Below the pieces are notes generated by a model. That model saw nothing but the letters and a program-made list of their open reading frames with translations, ran no database searches and was not told where the DNA came from. Positions 8,401-16,538 of a DNA stretch of 64,000 nt are shown piece by piece. The stretch is from Algoriphagus aquimarinus (GTDB lineage: Bacteria > Bacteroidota > Bacteroidia > Cytophagales > Cyclobacteriaceae): positions 1-64,000 of the forward strand of contig NZ_FOKK01000021.1 of the NCBI RefSeq assembly GCF_900112005.1. The letters are read 5' to 3'. Each line of letters opens with the position of its first letter. The stretch's first letter is position 1. A program made the position numbers and the translations under genes.

Positions 8401-9443
8401 AAAGCCTTGAAAAATACAGTCAAGAGGATTTGCTTCGATTTTTTCAAAGAGCTAACGAAAATAAAAAAGGATTTGGCTTGGGCTTGTCACTCATCAAAGA
8501 AATGATCCATCTCTATCATGGAAAAATCACTGGAAACTTTAAAGAATCTGGTTGGTTTGATGTATCAATAATTTTGCCTGTAGATAAATATGCCTTTCAT
8601 CCCGATGAAGTGATCGATGAGGAAAGTGAGGAATTTGATCTACCTAGATTACCTATGTCTGACCTAAAAACGAGGGAACAACTTCCTCTAATCCTGATTG
8701 TAGAAGACAATAATAAAGTGCGGGAGTTTATAGTCAGAGAATTGAGCCCTTACTTTCAAACTTTGGAAGCCTCAAATGGCAAAGAAGGACTTTTTGTAGC
8801 CTTGAAAAAAATTCCTGAATTGATTATTTCTGATGTTATGATGCCAGAAATGGATGGTTTTGAATTTTGCAAAAAAGTGAAGTCCAGCGAACTAACCTCA
8901 CACATCCCTGTAATCTTGCTCACGGCCAAGGCAGACGAAGAAAGCCAACTGGAAGGCATTAGAGCAGGCGCCGATGATTTCATCCTTAAGCCATTTAAAA
9001 CCAACCAGCTGATTATTAGAATGGAAAAACTGATCGAGCTTAGAGCTCAGCTGAGAGAACGGTATTCTAATAGAAATTTCATCTCTCCAAAAGACATAGC
9101 GATTACATCAACTGACGAACGCTTCTTGGAAAAAATGCAAGATATCGTCAACAACGACCTCTCTGATAGCGACTTTACCGTGAGTGATTTCAGCAAAAAA
9201 CTAGGAATGAGTAGAATGCAGCTTCATAGGAAATTAACCGCATTGACAGGACTTTCAACTACTGCCTACATCAGAGACCAAAGGCTGAGAATGGCACTGC
9301 AACTGCTAGAAAAATCCGGAGAAAACATTTCTGAAGTTGCCTATGCAGTAGGATTCAGCTCTCCCTCCTATTTTATCAAAACATTCAAAGAAACCTACGC
9401 TATGACTCCAGCTGAATATCAAGAAAACAAGTCAAAAAAATAA
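5454..9443 (+). CDS. Hybrid two-component system sensor/regulator (HTCS)
   Basis: The 1329-residue one-protein signalling system is typical of Bacteroidota. Its order is: signal peptide (1-29); periplasmic beta-propeller of Reg_prop repeats (about 35-690, repeated GxLWFGT/GLWIGT motifs); Y_Y_Y domain (about 700-765); one membrane segment (about 778-800); HisKA with His near residue 839 (NISHEFRTPL); HATPase with N-box Asn near 950; receiver with acceptor Asp near 1127 (IISDVMMPEMDG); and an AraC-type helix-turn-helix (about 1230-1325). Most HTCS control adjacent glycan-utilisation loci, but no susC/susD genes lie nearby. The usual DxGxG box of the ATPase is replaced by an Asn-containing NESLEKYS segment, while the GFGLGL box is kept. 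The target is unknown. Confidence 0.95.
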   Translation: MPFTSKITSIHSLFALVIILCATVQAFSQNNLSFRQLSVNDGLSQNSAVSVTQDQEGFLWIATQEGLNRYDGRDFVVFDKKFLDITESTRLLLGKVFADSKNRLWIIPESTIPELFYREIDAFIPIEGIASATSIIEDTQGKIWFGSLSGQLFFWNEEIKKAEMAWSDPNKEIVHLANFDEEHLILTFSDEVVLWNKNSGISGRLWKPESGTILAVSILDPNGRFWFGTLNQGLWTSSGQGEKTTPMNSYLNLTEDSQQDAMILDLLIDSKQRLWVATYGKGVKQIDLLAKSLKPFSNTKQNPRSIRYNDILTIFEDYTGTLWFGSDGAGLSFYDAYLEKFNFFHNQELPENINIDVVRAIYVDENENVWLGTSGKGLTRFNPKTKTWKTFIHDPRDPNSLGNNRVMSIMGDKKGKLWIGYQDEGLSIMDLKSEQFQHFNKESSVNQPAATIWQIFQDSKNRFWLCTRNDGLLWFDPQKGVLKQFVHDTLRKNSIPDNNIRTMLEDPSGRFWIGTENHGIARLDLTTELFETSIHVPEDANSISSNNIKSLNLKNEQLWIGTNGGGLYRMDLKTGKVNILTTETGLSNNVIYSILDDQHGNLWLSSNKGITKVGLNEDLDENIQITNYSNYDGLATEFNTGAYFKNSDGTLYFGSLDGFYWFNPEDISLNKTPPKIAITELLAFDQTIQLSQNIELNHNQNTLTFNMASLVFSSPGKNQFEYMLENHDENWVSNGYNHQARYTNLAPGNYRFLVRASNYDGIWAEEPVALEFRILSPWYFSTLAKLVYLLLLIILVVRFYRYFKWKWQIQFSLKSKERETKTLKEIDDFKTQLFTNISHEFRTPLTLISGPIDRIISQSDNPVIKSQLNLVKINSHRLLTLVDQLLEVTKIKAGKNQLTVRKGNLGLLLQSIVANYFYQASEKGLSLTTSIPLMTEVWYDSDKVEKIVKNLIQNAIKYAKKDSEIQLDCSISDGNFHLIIRNESLEKYSQEDLLRFFQRANENKKGFGLGLSLIKEMIHLYHGKITGNFKESGWFDVSIILPVDKYAFHPDEVIDEESEEFDLPRLPMSDLKTREQLPLILIVEDNNKVREFIVRELSPYFQTLEASNGKEGLFVALKKIPELIISDVMMPEMDGFEFCKKVKSSELTSHIPVILLTAKADEESQLEGIRAGADDFILKPFKTNQLIIRMEKLIELRAQLRERYSNRNFISPKDIAITSTDERFLEKMQDIVNNDLSDSDFTVSDFSKKLGMSRMQLHRKLTALTGLSTTAYIRDQRLRMALQLLEKSGENISEVAYAVGFSSPSYFIKTFKETYAMTPAEYQENKSKK

Positions 9444-9470
9444 ACCATGAGTTGGTCATGGTTTATTTTT
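9442..9470. terminator. Terminator after the HTCS gene, shared with rfbB
   Basis: AAACCATGA (9442-9450), a 5-nt loop and TCATGGTTT (9456-9464) form a perfect 9-bp stem followed by ATTTTT. It overlaps the HTCS stop codon and lies 25 bp from the end of the convergent rfbB gene. Confidence 0.8.
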
Positions 9471-9494
9471 AAATCTTTGGTGGTATTTAGCTTG

Positions 9495-10550
9495 TTAGCC
9501 TTTCCCGTATAGATTTGTGTAATACTCCTGATAGGCTCCAGAAGTAACACGATCAAGCCAATCTTGGTTAGTAAGATACCAATCAATAGTGATCTCTATC
9601 CCTTCCTCGAATTGCAAACTTGGTTCCCAGCCTAATTCCTGTTGAATCTTGGTAGCATCGATCGCATAGCGGAGATCATGTCCAGCACGGTCTTTCACAT
9701 AGGTGATCAGTTTCTCAGATGTCCCAGCATCTCTACCAAGCTTCTGATCCATTTTGGCACATAGTAACTTTACAATGTCAATGTTTTTCCACTCATTGAA
9801 GCCACCGATATTATAGGTTTCACCTTCTTTTCCTTTATGAAAAACTATATCAATCGCTCTTGCATGGTCTTTCACAAATAGCCAATCCCGAACGTTCTCT
9901 CCTTTACCATAGACAGGCAGAGGCTTGTTGTTTTTGATATTGTGAATGCAAAGTGGAATCAGTTTCTCAGGAAAATGATTTGGTCCGTAATTATTTGAAC
10001 AGTTTGAAATCACTGTTTTCATCTTATATGTATTGGCATAAGCCCTTACAAAATGATCAGAGGAAGCCTTAGATGCCGAATATGGTGATTGAGGGTCGTA
10101 CGCTGTAGTTTCCAAAAAGAATCCTCCATCATGCAAAGAGCCATATACCTCATCCGTAGAAACGTGATAGAACAGGTGATCTGCAAGATTATCTTCCCAG
10201 AAAGTTTTTGCTGCATTCAGCAAGTTTACTGTTCCAAAGACATTGGTCTTCACGAATGCCAATGGATCAGTGATAGATCTATCCACATGCGACTCAGCCG
10301 CCAGATGAATTACATCTGTGATGGCATGCTTTTCAAAAATCGTTTTGAGGGCATCTTCATCTTGAATATCTGCTTTTTCAAAGATGTAATTTGAGGCACC
10401 TTCTACAGCTTTCAAATTCTCTAAATTACCAGCATAAGTCAATGCATCTAAATTGACGATTTTGTAATCAGGATATTTTTCAACGAATAATTGCACCACG
10501 TGGCTCCCTATAAAACCTGCTCCACCTGTAATTAAAATTGATTTGCTCAT
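9495..10550 (-). CDS. rfbB: dTDP-glucose 4,6-dehydratase
   Basis: The 351-residue enzyme of the extended short-chain dehydrogenase family converts dTDP-glucose to dTDP-4-keto-6-deoxyglucose, the entry to rhamnose and other deoxysugars of surface polysaccharides. The NAD-binding motif TGGAGFIGSHV is at residues 7-17. The catalytic region has STDEVYGSL (Thr and the Asp-Glu pair typical of RmlB) and YSASKASSDH (Tyr and Lys). The length matches the family. It is the last of a minus-strand run with a sugar epimerase (1-bp gap) and a GT4 glycosyltransferase. The other rml genes are absent here, so the pathway is completed elsewhere. Confidence 0.95.
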   Translation of the reverse strand: MSKSILITGGAGFIGSHVVQLFVEKYPDYKIVNLDALTYAGNLENLKAVEGASNYIFEKADIQDEDALKTIFEKHAITDVIHLAAESHVDRSITDPLAFVKTNVFGTVNLLNAAKTFWEDNLADHLFYHVSTDEVYGSLHDGGFFLETTAYDPQSPYSASKASSDHFVRAYANTYKMKTVISNCSNNYGPNHFPEKLIPLCIHNIKNNKPLPVYGKGENVRDWLFVKDHARAIDIVFHKGKEGETYNIGGFNEWKNIDIVKLLCAKMDQKLGRDAGTSEKLITYVKDRAGHDLRYAIDATKIQQELGWEPSLQFEEGIEITIDWYLTNQDWLDRVTSGAYQEYYTNLYGKG

Positions 10551-10551
10551 C

Positions 10552-11604
10552 TTATTTTTTGTAGTAGTCTAAATACCAATCAGTGAAGGATTTTACTCCT
10601 TGGTCTATTGGTGTATCTGGTTTGTAACCTGTATCTCGAACCAAATCAGAAACCTCCGCATGAGAAGCTGGCACATCACCAGGTTGCAGCGGAAGCATAT
10701 TCATTTTAGCTTCTTTGCCTAATCCCTTTTCTACTGCATGGATATAATCCATCAATAAAACAGGAGAGGAATTTCCAATATTATAAACCTTGTATGGTGC
10801 CTTGGAACTTCCTGGATCAGGATTTTGAGAATCAAACTCAGCATTTGGACTTGCAGGTCTATCCGCTACTTTGATCACCCCTTTCACTATATCATCTATA
10901 TAGGTGAAGTCACGCTTCATATTCCCATAGTTGAATACCTGAATTGGCTCGTCTTTCAAGATGGCTTCTGTAAACAGAAACAATGCCATATCTGGTCTTC
11001 CCCACGGTCCGTAAACGGTAAAAAATCTTAAACCAGTTGTTGGGATATTGAAAAGGTGGCTATAAGTATGAGCCATCAGTTCATTCGACTTTTTAGAAGC
11101 GGCATACAAACTGATAGGATGATCTACCGAATCTGAAGTGGAAAAAGGCATCTTTTCATTTGAGCCATACACAGAACTGGAAGAAGCATACACCAAATGC
11201 TTGACAGGATGAAAGCGGCAAGCCTCCAAAATATTCAAGTAAGCCACAATGTTGCTCTCGATATAAACTTCAGGGTGGGAAAGTGAATAACGAACTCCAG
11301 CTTGAGCAGCCAAATGAATAACTACATCAAATTTCTCCTGAGCAAAAAGATCTACTAATGGGTCTTTGACAGAAAGATCCAACTGAATGAATCTATACCC
11401 TGAAATAGTGTCTGATTGAACCATTTCACCCTTTTTCACATGATCTCTCTGAATACCCATATGCGCTAATCGAGCATATTTCAGATTGATATCGTAATAA
11501 TCGTTGATAATATCCAGTCCAACGACTTCATCTCCTCGTTCCAAAAGTTGCTGCGCAACGTGAAATCCAATAAATCCGGCAGTTCCGGTAACCAGGTACT
11601 TCAT
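10552..11604 (-). CDS. UDP-glucuronate 4-epimerase-like NAD-dependent epimerase
   Basis: The 350-residue extended SDR has the Rossmann motif TGTAGFIGFHV (residues 6-16) and the signature VVGLDIINDYYDINLK, characteristic of UDP-glucuronate 4-epimerases (LpsL/CapI/WbpP-like group). The catalytic Ser is in YASSSSVYG and Tyr-Lys in YAASKKSNELM. Members interconvert UDP-glucuronate and UDP-galacturonate for capsule or lipopolysaccharide. It is separated from rfbB by one base and so co-transcribed. The exact sugar-nucleotide specificity cannot be fixed from sequence alone. Confidence 0.88.
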   Translation of the reverse strand: MKYLVTGTAGFIGFHVAQQLLERGDEVVGLDIINDYYDINLKYARLAHMGIQRDHVKKGEMVQSDTISGYRFIQLDLSVKDPLVDLFAQEKFDVVIHLAAQAGVRYSLSHPEVYIESNIVAYLNILEACRFHPVKHLVYASSSSVYGSNEKMPFSTSDSVDHPISLYAASKKSNELMAHTYSHLFNIPTTGLRFFTVYGPWGRPDMALFLFTEAILKDEPIQVFNYGNMKRDFTYIDDIVKGVIKVADRPASPNAEFDSQNPDPGSSKAPYKVYNIGNSSPVLLMDYIHAVEKGLGKEAKMNMLPLQPGDVPASHAEVSDLVRDTGYKPDTPIDQGVKSFTDWYLDYYKK

Positions 11605-11639
11605 GTGTTTTTAATTTGATTGATAAAGGTCACTACCTG

Positions 11640-11655
11640 TCCCGATTTATCGGGA
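11640..11655. repeat. Short palindromic repeat element in the polysaccharide gene cluster
   Basis: TCCCGAT-TT-ATCGGGA is a perfect 7-bp inverted repeat in the 151-bp gap between the GT4 gene and the epimerase. It has no T-tract on either side, so it is not a standard terminator. From memory, similar short GGGA palindromes recur between genes in Cytophagales; copy number cannot be tested here. Confidence 0.4.
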
Positions 11656-11755
11656 TGGAATCTCGCAAGGTTGATAATCATTCCAATGCATGACGCATTA
11701 GTTATGCTCGATTTCATAGGTAAAAATTCAAGTTTTAGCGATGGCCAAATATAAG

Positions 11756-12925
11756 TTATTCCGCGCTATCCTTCTCCTTCAAAACGAGTTGGTACTGAGC
11801 AAAAATTTCATTTTGAACTTGAATTCGTTCATAATTTTCACAAACCTCCTCATATAGCTTAGCGGCCAATTCTGCCATCTTATCGCGCTTTACGTAAGCA
11901 AACTCCATGGCCTCCTTAAGTATTTCTACATTTTTCACAGGGAAAATCAACCCGGTTTTCTGCTGTGAGATAACATCAGTATTACCAATGATATCAGAAC
12001 AAATAATAGGTACTTCCATCGCTCCTGCCTCTAAAAGCACATTTGGAAAGCCTTCTCTATGTGAAGGGTGTACCAGCACATCTGCCAAAGCAAGGTAGTG
12101 CGCCACATGATCTGACCAATCTATCTGCACAATTCTAGGGTGATCGGTTATGATTTTTATTGTCTCCGGATCAAGAGGATTTAGATCTTGTTCGAAGCTT
12201 CCAAGAAGTACGAGCTTTGATTTCCCTACGATTTTCGAGCTTAAAAAAGCATCTACTAATTCTTGTATCCCTTTGTCTTTCACTAATCTGCCCACCGACA
12301 AAATAATAAAATCATCTTCACCAGGGAGTATTCGCATCGTAGCAGCTACCAGATGATTCTCCTTCAAAACTCCACGGTTGAATTTCTCTAGGTCAACACC
12401 GTTTGAGGAGCCTTTACCTATCACTGTGAGTTTCTCCGAAGGACAAAGGCTATTTTCAATTACAAAATTCTTTAAACCACTTGAATTTGGCCAAACGTGA
12501 GTTGCGTAGCTGTAGGTCAACTTCTCAATTTTTTCCAAAAGTCCTTTCTTTCCTCCTTCAGCCGCCATAAACGGAATTCCTGCAAGCGTATGGATTCTGA
12601 CTTTGACTCCAGCGAATTTTGCAGCAATCATCCCCAACAATCCTGCTTTTGGGGTATGTGTATGCACAATATCAGGCTGCTCTTGTTTGATCAGCTGATA
12701 TAGCCTCCACAGACATTTTAGATCTTGAAAAGGAGTGATTTTACGCGTAAATGGTATGACTTCATGCCGTGCACCTTCGGCGCGGACTACCTGAGGAATT
12801 TCTCTACCATCGGCACTTACCATCAGCACATCCCACCCCTGCTCCTTCATATACTTCATTTGCCCTGCAAGCAATAATTTCAGGGAAATAGGAACGGTGG
12901 TGATTCGAATAAGTTTTGGCATCAA
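11756..12925 (-). CDS. GT4-family glycosyltransferase
   Basis: The 389-residue GT-B fold glycosyltransferase has an N-terminal acceptor domain (about 1-190, with HTHTPKAGLLGMIAA) and a C-terminal donor domain with the family motif SVGRLVKDKGI near residue 215. The acidic EX7E-like region HREGFPNVLLEAGAMEVP lies near residue 300. It adds a sugar from a nucleotide donor to a lipid-linked or polysaccharide acceptor in the cytoplasm. The opening ITTVPISLKLLLAGQM is typical of a Bacteroidota subgroup found in capsule loci. It is upstream of the epimerase and rfbB on the same strand, with a 151-bp gap that contains a palindrome, so the three may be one transcription unit. Confidence 0.88.
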   Translation of the reverse strand: MMPKLIRITTVPISLKLLLAGQMKYMKEQGWDVLMVSADGREIPQVVRAEGARHEVIPFTRKITPFQDLKCLWRLYQLIKQEQPDIVHTHTPKAGLLGMIAAKFAGVKVRIHTLAGIPFMAAEGGKKGLLEKIEKLTYSYATHVWPNSSGLKNFVIENSLCPSEKLTVIGKGSSNGVDLEKFNRGVLKENHLVAATMRILPGEDDFIILSVGRLVKDKGIQELVDAFLSSKIVGKSKLVLLGSFEQDLNPLDPETIKIITDHPRIVQIDWSDHVAHYLALADVLVHPSHREGFPNVLLEAGAMEVPIICSDIIGNTDVISQQKTGLIFPVKNVEILKEAMEFAYVKRDKMAELAAKLYEEVCENYERIQVQNEIFAQYQLVLKEKDSAE

Positions 12926-13010
12926 AAAGGGATTCTATCTAAGGTGACGAAGGTAAGACTTTTGAGTCTTTTAACCCTGAAAAAATGCAAATGGTATTCC
13001 AGAACAAGTT

Positions 13011-13955
13011 TTATAGAATTTCTATCGTGCGGATTTCTACTTTGATTTTCTGATTGGATCCAAGATTCCTTATTTCTTTTGAAAAAATTGGCCATCCCCA
13101 CCCATGAATCACAGACACATTTTCTACAGTATTGGTAGGCACTCCAATTTCTTCCATTACCTGCTCGATATCTGCTTCGGTAGCATTTGGCATCATAGTT
13201 TTCAATACCAATTCAGTTTCTGAAATCAATTGTTCAGAATTAGCTTCAGAAAATGATACTATTCTATAGTCATTATCTTCTATAAAAATCTCGTCCAATA
13301 AAACGTTCACCTGTGTTTCAAGCCTATTCTTCCCCAATACATTTGAAGAGTTTATTATCCCAGACAACTCTTCTCCAAGCTTATATTCACCACCATGAAA
13401 ATTTAGAAATTGCAAAACATCCTTTATGCTCTGTGATTCAATAGAATTCTTACTTCTATAACTTGTGAAGGTCATATCTATCATCTCATTAATCTGAGGA
13501 ATATTACCAAACATGGACTTAAGTGTATCGCCACCTTTTCTATAAAACTCACTTATATCCTCCCAGTTTGTCACTTGTTGAAAAGCACCATATTCATCAG
13601 TTCTAAAGCTCACTAATGAACCCTCCGAAATCGTCATCATCTTTTCCACCAAAGTTTGGTAAGCAGAATCCCTTTCTCCCAGATCTAGGTTAAAATCTCT
13701 ATAAGTCCATGAAACCTCATAATTGGTCTCTGTGCTATCCAAAATCTTCATATCCACCACATAGTCTATTCTATTCCAATTACTCGTATCAAGCCCGATA
13801 ACATCAAAAGACTCAAGAGTTATTTGGTAGGAATTCATTTCATTCATTTCCCAATAAGCAGTTGTTCGGACCGTAGAGTCTTCCATGTTAATTTGTGAAT
13901 GCGCTAACTGAGAAATAATCAGCAATTGCATCAGCAATAATATTTTCTTCATCAT
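13011..13955 (-). CDS. Exported hypothetical protein
   Basis: The 314-residue product has an N-terminal signal peptide (residues 1-20, ending AHSQ), so it is predicted to be periplasmic or secreted. There are no cysteines in the mature part and no recognisable catalytic motif. The composition is acidic with long beta-rich stretches, such as YVVDMKILDSTETNYEVSWTY. Its general form resembles uncharacterised Bacteroidota proteins that carry a signal peptide and duplicated beta-sandwich halves, but I cannot name a family. It stands alone, with 85 bp to the GT4 gene downstream and 385 bp to proC on the other strand. Confidence 0.6.
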   Translation of the reverse strand: MMKKILLLMQLLIISQLAHSQINMEDSTVRTTAYWEMNEMNSYQITLESFDVIGLDTSNWNRIDYVVDMKILDSTETNYEVSWTYRDFNLDLGERDSAYQTLVEKMMTISEGSLVSFRTDEYGAFQQVTNWEDISEFYRKGGDTLKSMFGNIPQINEMIDMTFTSYRSKNSIESQSIKDVLQFLNFHGGEYKLGEELSGIINSSNVLGKNRLETQVNVLLDEIFIEDNDYRIVSFSEANSEQLISETELVLKTMMPNATEADIEQVMEEIGVPTNTVENVSVIHGWGWPIFSKEIRNLGSNQKIKVEIRTIEIL

Positions 13956-14340
13956 AACCGTTCAAATAGGCTGCAAGAAAGCTATTATTCCTAATCAAAC
14001 TATGACTTGTTTTTTCAATAGATAAAAAAATCATCCTTTTAGTTCAATAACCATTGATTAAGCTTTATTCAGAAACTAAAACCTAACTCTAATCAGAGTG
14101 TTTCTTTAATGTGCTTAGTAGCATGATCAAAAACGTAAGTTTATCTTCAAGCTTTAGCCAGCCTATAATCCTTGAGATCCTTAATACAAGCTAAAATGGC
14201 GGCAAACAATTATCGTAACCTGACTAAATATCAATTTGGAGCTGAATGATAAAACCTGCATAATATTTTATGATTTCGCACAGAAACAGCCTTTTTGTTT
14301 ACCTTTAATCAACAAATCCAATCAATAATTATATTTTCTA
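13956..14340. other. Gene-free divergent intergenic region
   Basis: These 385 bp separate the exported-protein gene (minus) from proC (plus). I found no ORF with coding character and no clear repeat. TACCTTTA at 14300-14307, about 34 bp before the proC ATG, is a one-mismatch -7 box. A weak TTTC at 14274-14277 could be its -33 partner at 22 bp. No convincing promoter was found for the minus-strand gene. Confidence 0.4.
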
Positions 14341-15140
14341 TGATTTCGAAAGTAAAAATAGCCATCATCGGCTGTGGTAATCTGGGAGCTTCCATTGCAA
14401 ATGGTCTATTGGGACGTGCTGATTTTGATCCAAAGAATCTTACACTTACCAAGAGACACGTGGAAAGCCTGAGTGATTTTGCGGAAAAAGGCGTAAATGT
14501 CCAAAGTGACAATATCTCTGCAGCAGCTAATGCTGACATCATCATCTTGGGTGTAAAGCCCTATAACGTCGCTCCCATTCTAAACGAAATCAATCCTGCT
14601 CTTGATCCTAAAAAGCAAATCATTATTTCCTTAGCTACTGGAATTTCACTTGAAGAAATGTACCAGGTGATTGATCCTACTAGTATTGCATTTCGAGCAA
14701 TGCCAAATATTGCAGCGGACATTCAGGAATCTGTGACCTGCGTATGCTCTCAAAATGCAAATGCAGACCAAGTCAACTTAGTGACTGAACTGTTTAATGG
14801 AATAGGGTTTACAATTCCTATCGACGAAAGTCTAATGGAGGCAGCAACTGTGTTGGGTGCCTGCGGAATTGCTTATGTATTGAGATTTATGAGAGCAATG
14901 ATCCAAGGCGGAATTCAAATTGGATTTGACTCAGTCACAGCAAGCAAAATCGTAAATCAAACAGTCAAAGGTGCCGCTGAGCTTATGATCCAAAAGAACA
15001 TACATCCTGAAGCTGCGATTGATAAGGTAACAACGCCAAAGGGTTGCACCATAGTAGGATTAAATGAAATGGAGCATCAGGGTTTCAGCTCTGCGATGGT
15101 AAGAGGAGTGATTGCCAGCTATGAAAAAATAGCTAAATAA
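14341..15140 (+). CDS. proC: Pyrroline-5-carboxylate reductase
   Basis: The enzyme catalyses the NAD(P)H-dependent last step of proline synthesis in the cytoplasm. The Rossmann motif IAIIGCGNLGASIANGL lies at the N-terminus. The C-terminal half has the conserved dimerisation/catalytic signature ATVLGACGIAYVLRFM and VTTPKGCTIVGL, the latter fitting the family pattern TSPGGTT with Lys-Gly-Cys variation. I chose the ATG at 14341 (266 residues, the usual length) over an in-frame TTG at 14295, because the TTG extension overlaps the putative -7 box at 14300-14307 and adds residues that look unlike the family. It is monocistronic, with a weak hairpin just after the stop. Confidence 0.92.
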
Positions 15141-15230
15141 TTCATTTCTTAATGAAATGATAATTTTCACAGAATATTACCTCTATATCAGGGAAAATTA
15201 ATATTAACTTAAATAAGAATAATTTAAAGG

Positions 15231-15263
15231 TTGTTTTTCTTTTGAATCTTTTCAGTAGATTTG
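15231..15263 (+). promoter_or_regulatory. Orphan promoter in the proC downstream region
   Basis: TTG (15231-15233), 22 bp, then TAGATTTG (15256-15263), a perfect Bacteroidota -7 box. It points into a segment with no annotated gene that ends at a strong terminator 105 bp further on. The start would be near 15270. Confidence 0.4.
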
Positions 15264-15269
15264 TCTTGG

Positions 15270-15403
15270 GTGATAAACAACTTTTACTATTCCTTTTTCG
15301 GTGACTCGATTTTTAAAGGAAGGACTGTTTGGTACTTTTTCTTCCTTCCTTTCATATTTCTTATCCACAAAAAAGCCTTCTGAAAAAATCAGAAGGCTTT
15401 TTT
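15270..15403 (+). ncRNA. Candidate small RNA (or 34-codon small ORF) between proC and a TlpA gene
   Basis: A consensus -7 box at 15256-15263 and the strong terminator at 15369-15403 delimit a transcript of about 134 nt that is independent of proC. It contains the inverted repeat AAAGGAAGGA (15316-15325) / TCCTTCCTTT (15344-15353). A GTG-started frame of 34 codons (15301-15405) could encode a hydrophobic, basic peptide (TRFLKEGLFGTFSSFL...), but its stop codon falls right at the terminator end, which argues for a non-coding RNA. There is no match to 6S, SRP or RNase P that I can recognise. Confidence 0.3.
15369..15403. terminator. Bidirectional intrinsic terminator
   Basis: AAAAAAGCCTTCTGA (15369-15383), a 5-nt A loop and TCAGAAGGCTTTTTT (15389-15403) make a perfect 15-bp inverted repeat with T-tracts on both strands. 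It serves the TlpA-like gene on the minus strand and any transcript from the proC side. Confidence 0.9.
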
Positions 15404-15425
15404 GATGTACTAATCAAGGTTCCTA

Positions 15426-16535
15426 TTAGTCAAAAATCTCTTGCAACTTAGCTCTAAGGCTAGGCCCGCGAAGATCTTTACCGATGATCTTTCCATCTGG
15501 ATCAATCAGGTAAGTAGCTGGAATAGCAGAAATCTGATAAAGCTCTGCAGCAGCAGAGTTGAAATATTGCAAATCCGATACCTGAGGCCAAGTCAAGCCA
15601 TCTTCTGCGATAGCATCAACCCAAGCCTCTTTGGTGCGATCAAGTGAAACGCCATAGATCTCGAATCCTTTATCTTTATATTCACTATAAAGCTTTACCA
15701 CATTAGGATTCTCTTCGCGACAAGGCTTACACCAAGCAGCCCAGAAATCTATCATTACATATTTTCCACGCAAATCAGAAAGCTTTACCGTTTCACCAGC
15801 AGGATTTGGAAGCTCAATTTCTGGAGCGATTTGCCCCATTGAAAGCGCTCTCATATCATCCAACTGCTGCTTTAACTGAATGATTGTTTTTGTATCAGGA
15901 TACTTCTCATCAAGCTTAGCTACCAAACTATCCATAAACTGAAATTCGTTCTTAGGATTCAATAACCCGATAGCTGCAAGGGAAGCAAAACTGTCTCCCA
16001 TGCTGTTGATTACATTCTTCACCTCAGTGGACTGGTTACTTTCCAGCGCCATTGCATCAATCTGTATTTGCTTGATGGTTTCTGTATCATTATCACCCAT
16101 AGCCTTGTAGTAGGCCTCATTGAGCTGATTTACTTTGGTTTGGTATGCTTCCATCAATTCCTCGATTTTCAGCATTTCCTGTGTATCCTTAGAACCCTCA
16201 ATTACAAGGCTTTCCGGATTAGCAAAGTCATAATCCAATTTCACATCATCTTTGAACAGCGCTAAACGAACAAGCTTTTCTCCATAGAAATTTAATTCAT
16301 AGAACGTAGGAGAATTCACATCAACTTCATAGCTGAACTTCCCCTTGTTATCCAACTGAAGCGTATCCAAAACTTTTGGACGGCTCTCGGTGAATTGTGA
16401 TAATATCACTGCTCCTTCACGGGCATTTTCTATAGTTCCTGATATTTTGACTTTTCCATCGTTTGTTTGCTTTTCCTCACAGGAGAAAAATGATAAGAGC
16501 ACAAGTAAAACGATTCCGTTCATTCGATTCAGCAT
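15426..16535 (-). CDS. TlpA-like thioredoxin-fold lipoprotein with DUF4369 domain
   Basis: The 369-residue product has a lipoprotein signal peptide (lipobox LLSFFSC, Cys near 19), an N-terminal beta-rich DUF4369-type domain (about 25-120), a helical linker, and a C-terminal AhpC-TSA/thioredoxin domain (about 230-369). The redox motif is WAAWCKPCREE, and the cis-Pro region is ISAIPATYLIDPDG. Such proteins are membrane-anchored thiol-disulfide oxidoreductases facing the periplasm. It starts 3 bp after gatB ends and so is probably co-transcribed with it. This is a chance operon as far as function goes. Both active cysteines are present. Confidence 0.9.
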   Translation of the reverse strand: MLNRMNGIVLLVLLSFFSCEEKQTNDGKVKISGTIENAREGAVILSQFTESRPKVLDTLQLDNKGKFSYEVDVNSPTFYELNFYGEKLVRLALFKDDVKLDYDFANPESLVIEGSKDTQEMLKIEELMEAYQTKVNQLNEAYYKAMGDNDTETIKQIQIDAMALESNQSTEVKNVINSMGDSFASLAAIGLLNPKNEFQFMDSLVAKLDEKYPDTKTIIQLKQQLDDMRALSMGQIAPEIELPNPAGETVKLSDLRGKYVMIDFWAAWCKPCREENPNVVKLYSEYKDKGFEIYGVSLDRTKEAWVDAIAEDGLTWPQVSDLQYFNSAAAELYQISAIPATYLIDPDGKIIGKDLRGPSLRAKLQEIFD

Positions 16536-16538
16536 GGA

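Noticed and set aside
12955-12970. AAGACT-TTTG-AGTCTT hairpin upstream of the GT4 gene as a terminator
   Set aside because: Only 6 bp, and no T-tract on the minus strand, which is the strand of the flanking genes.
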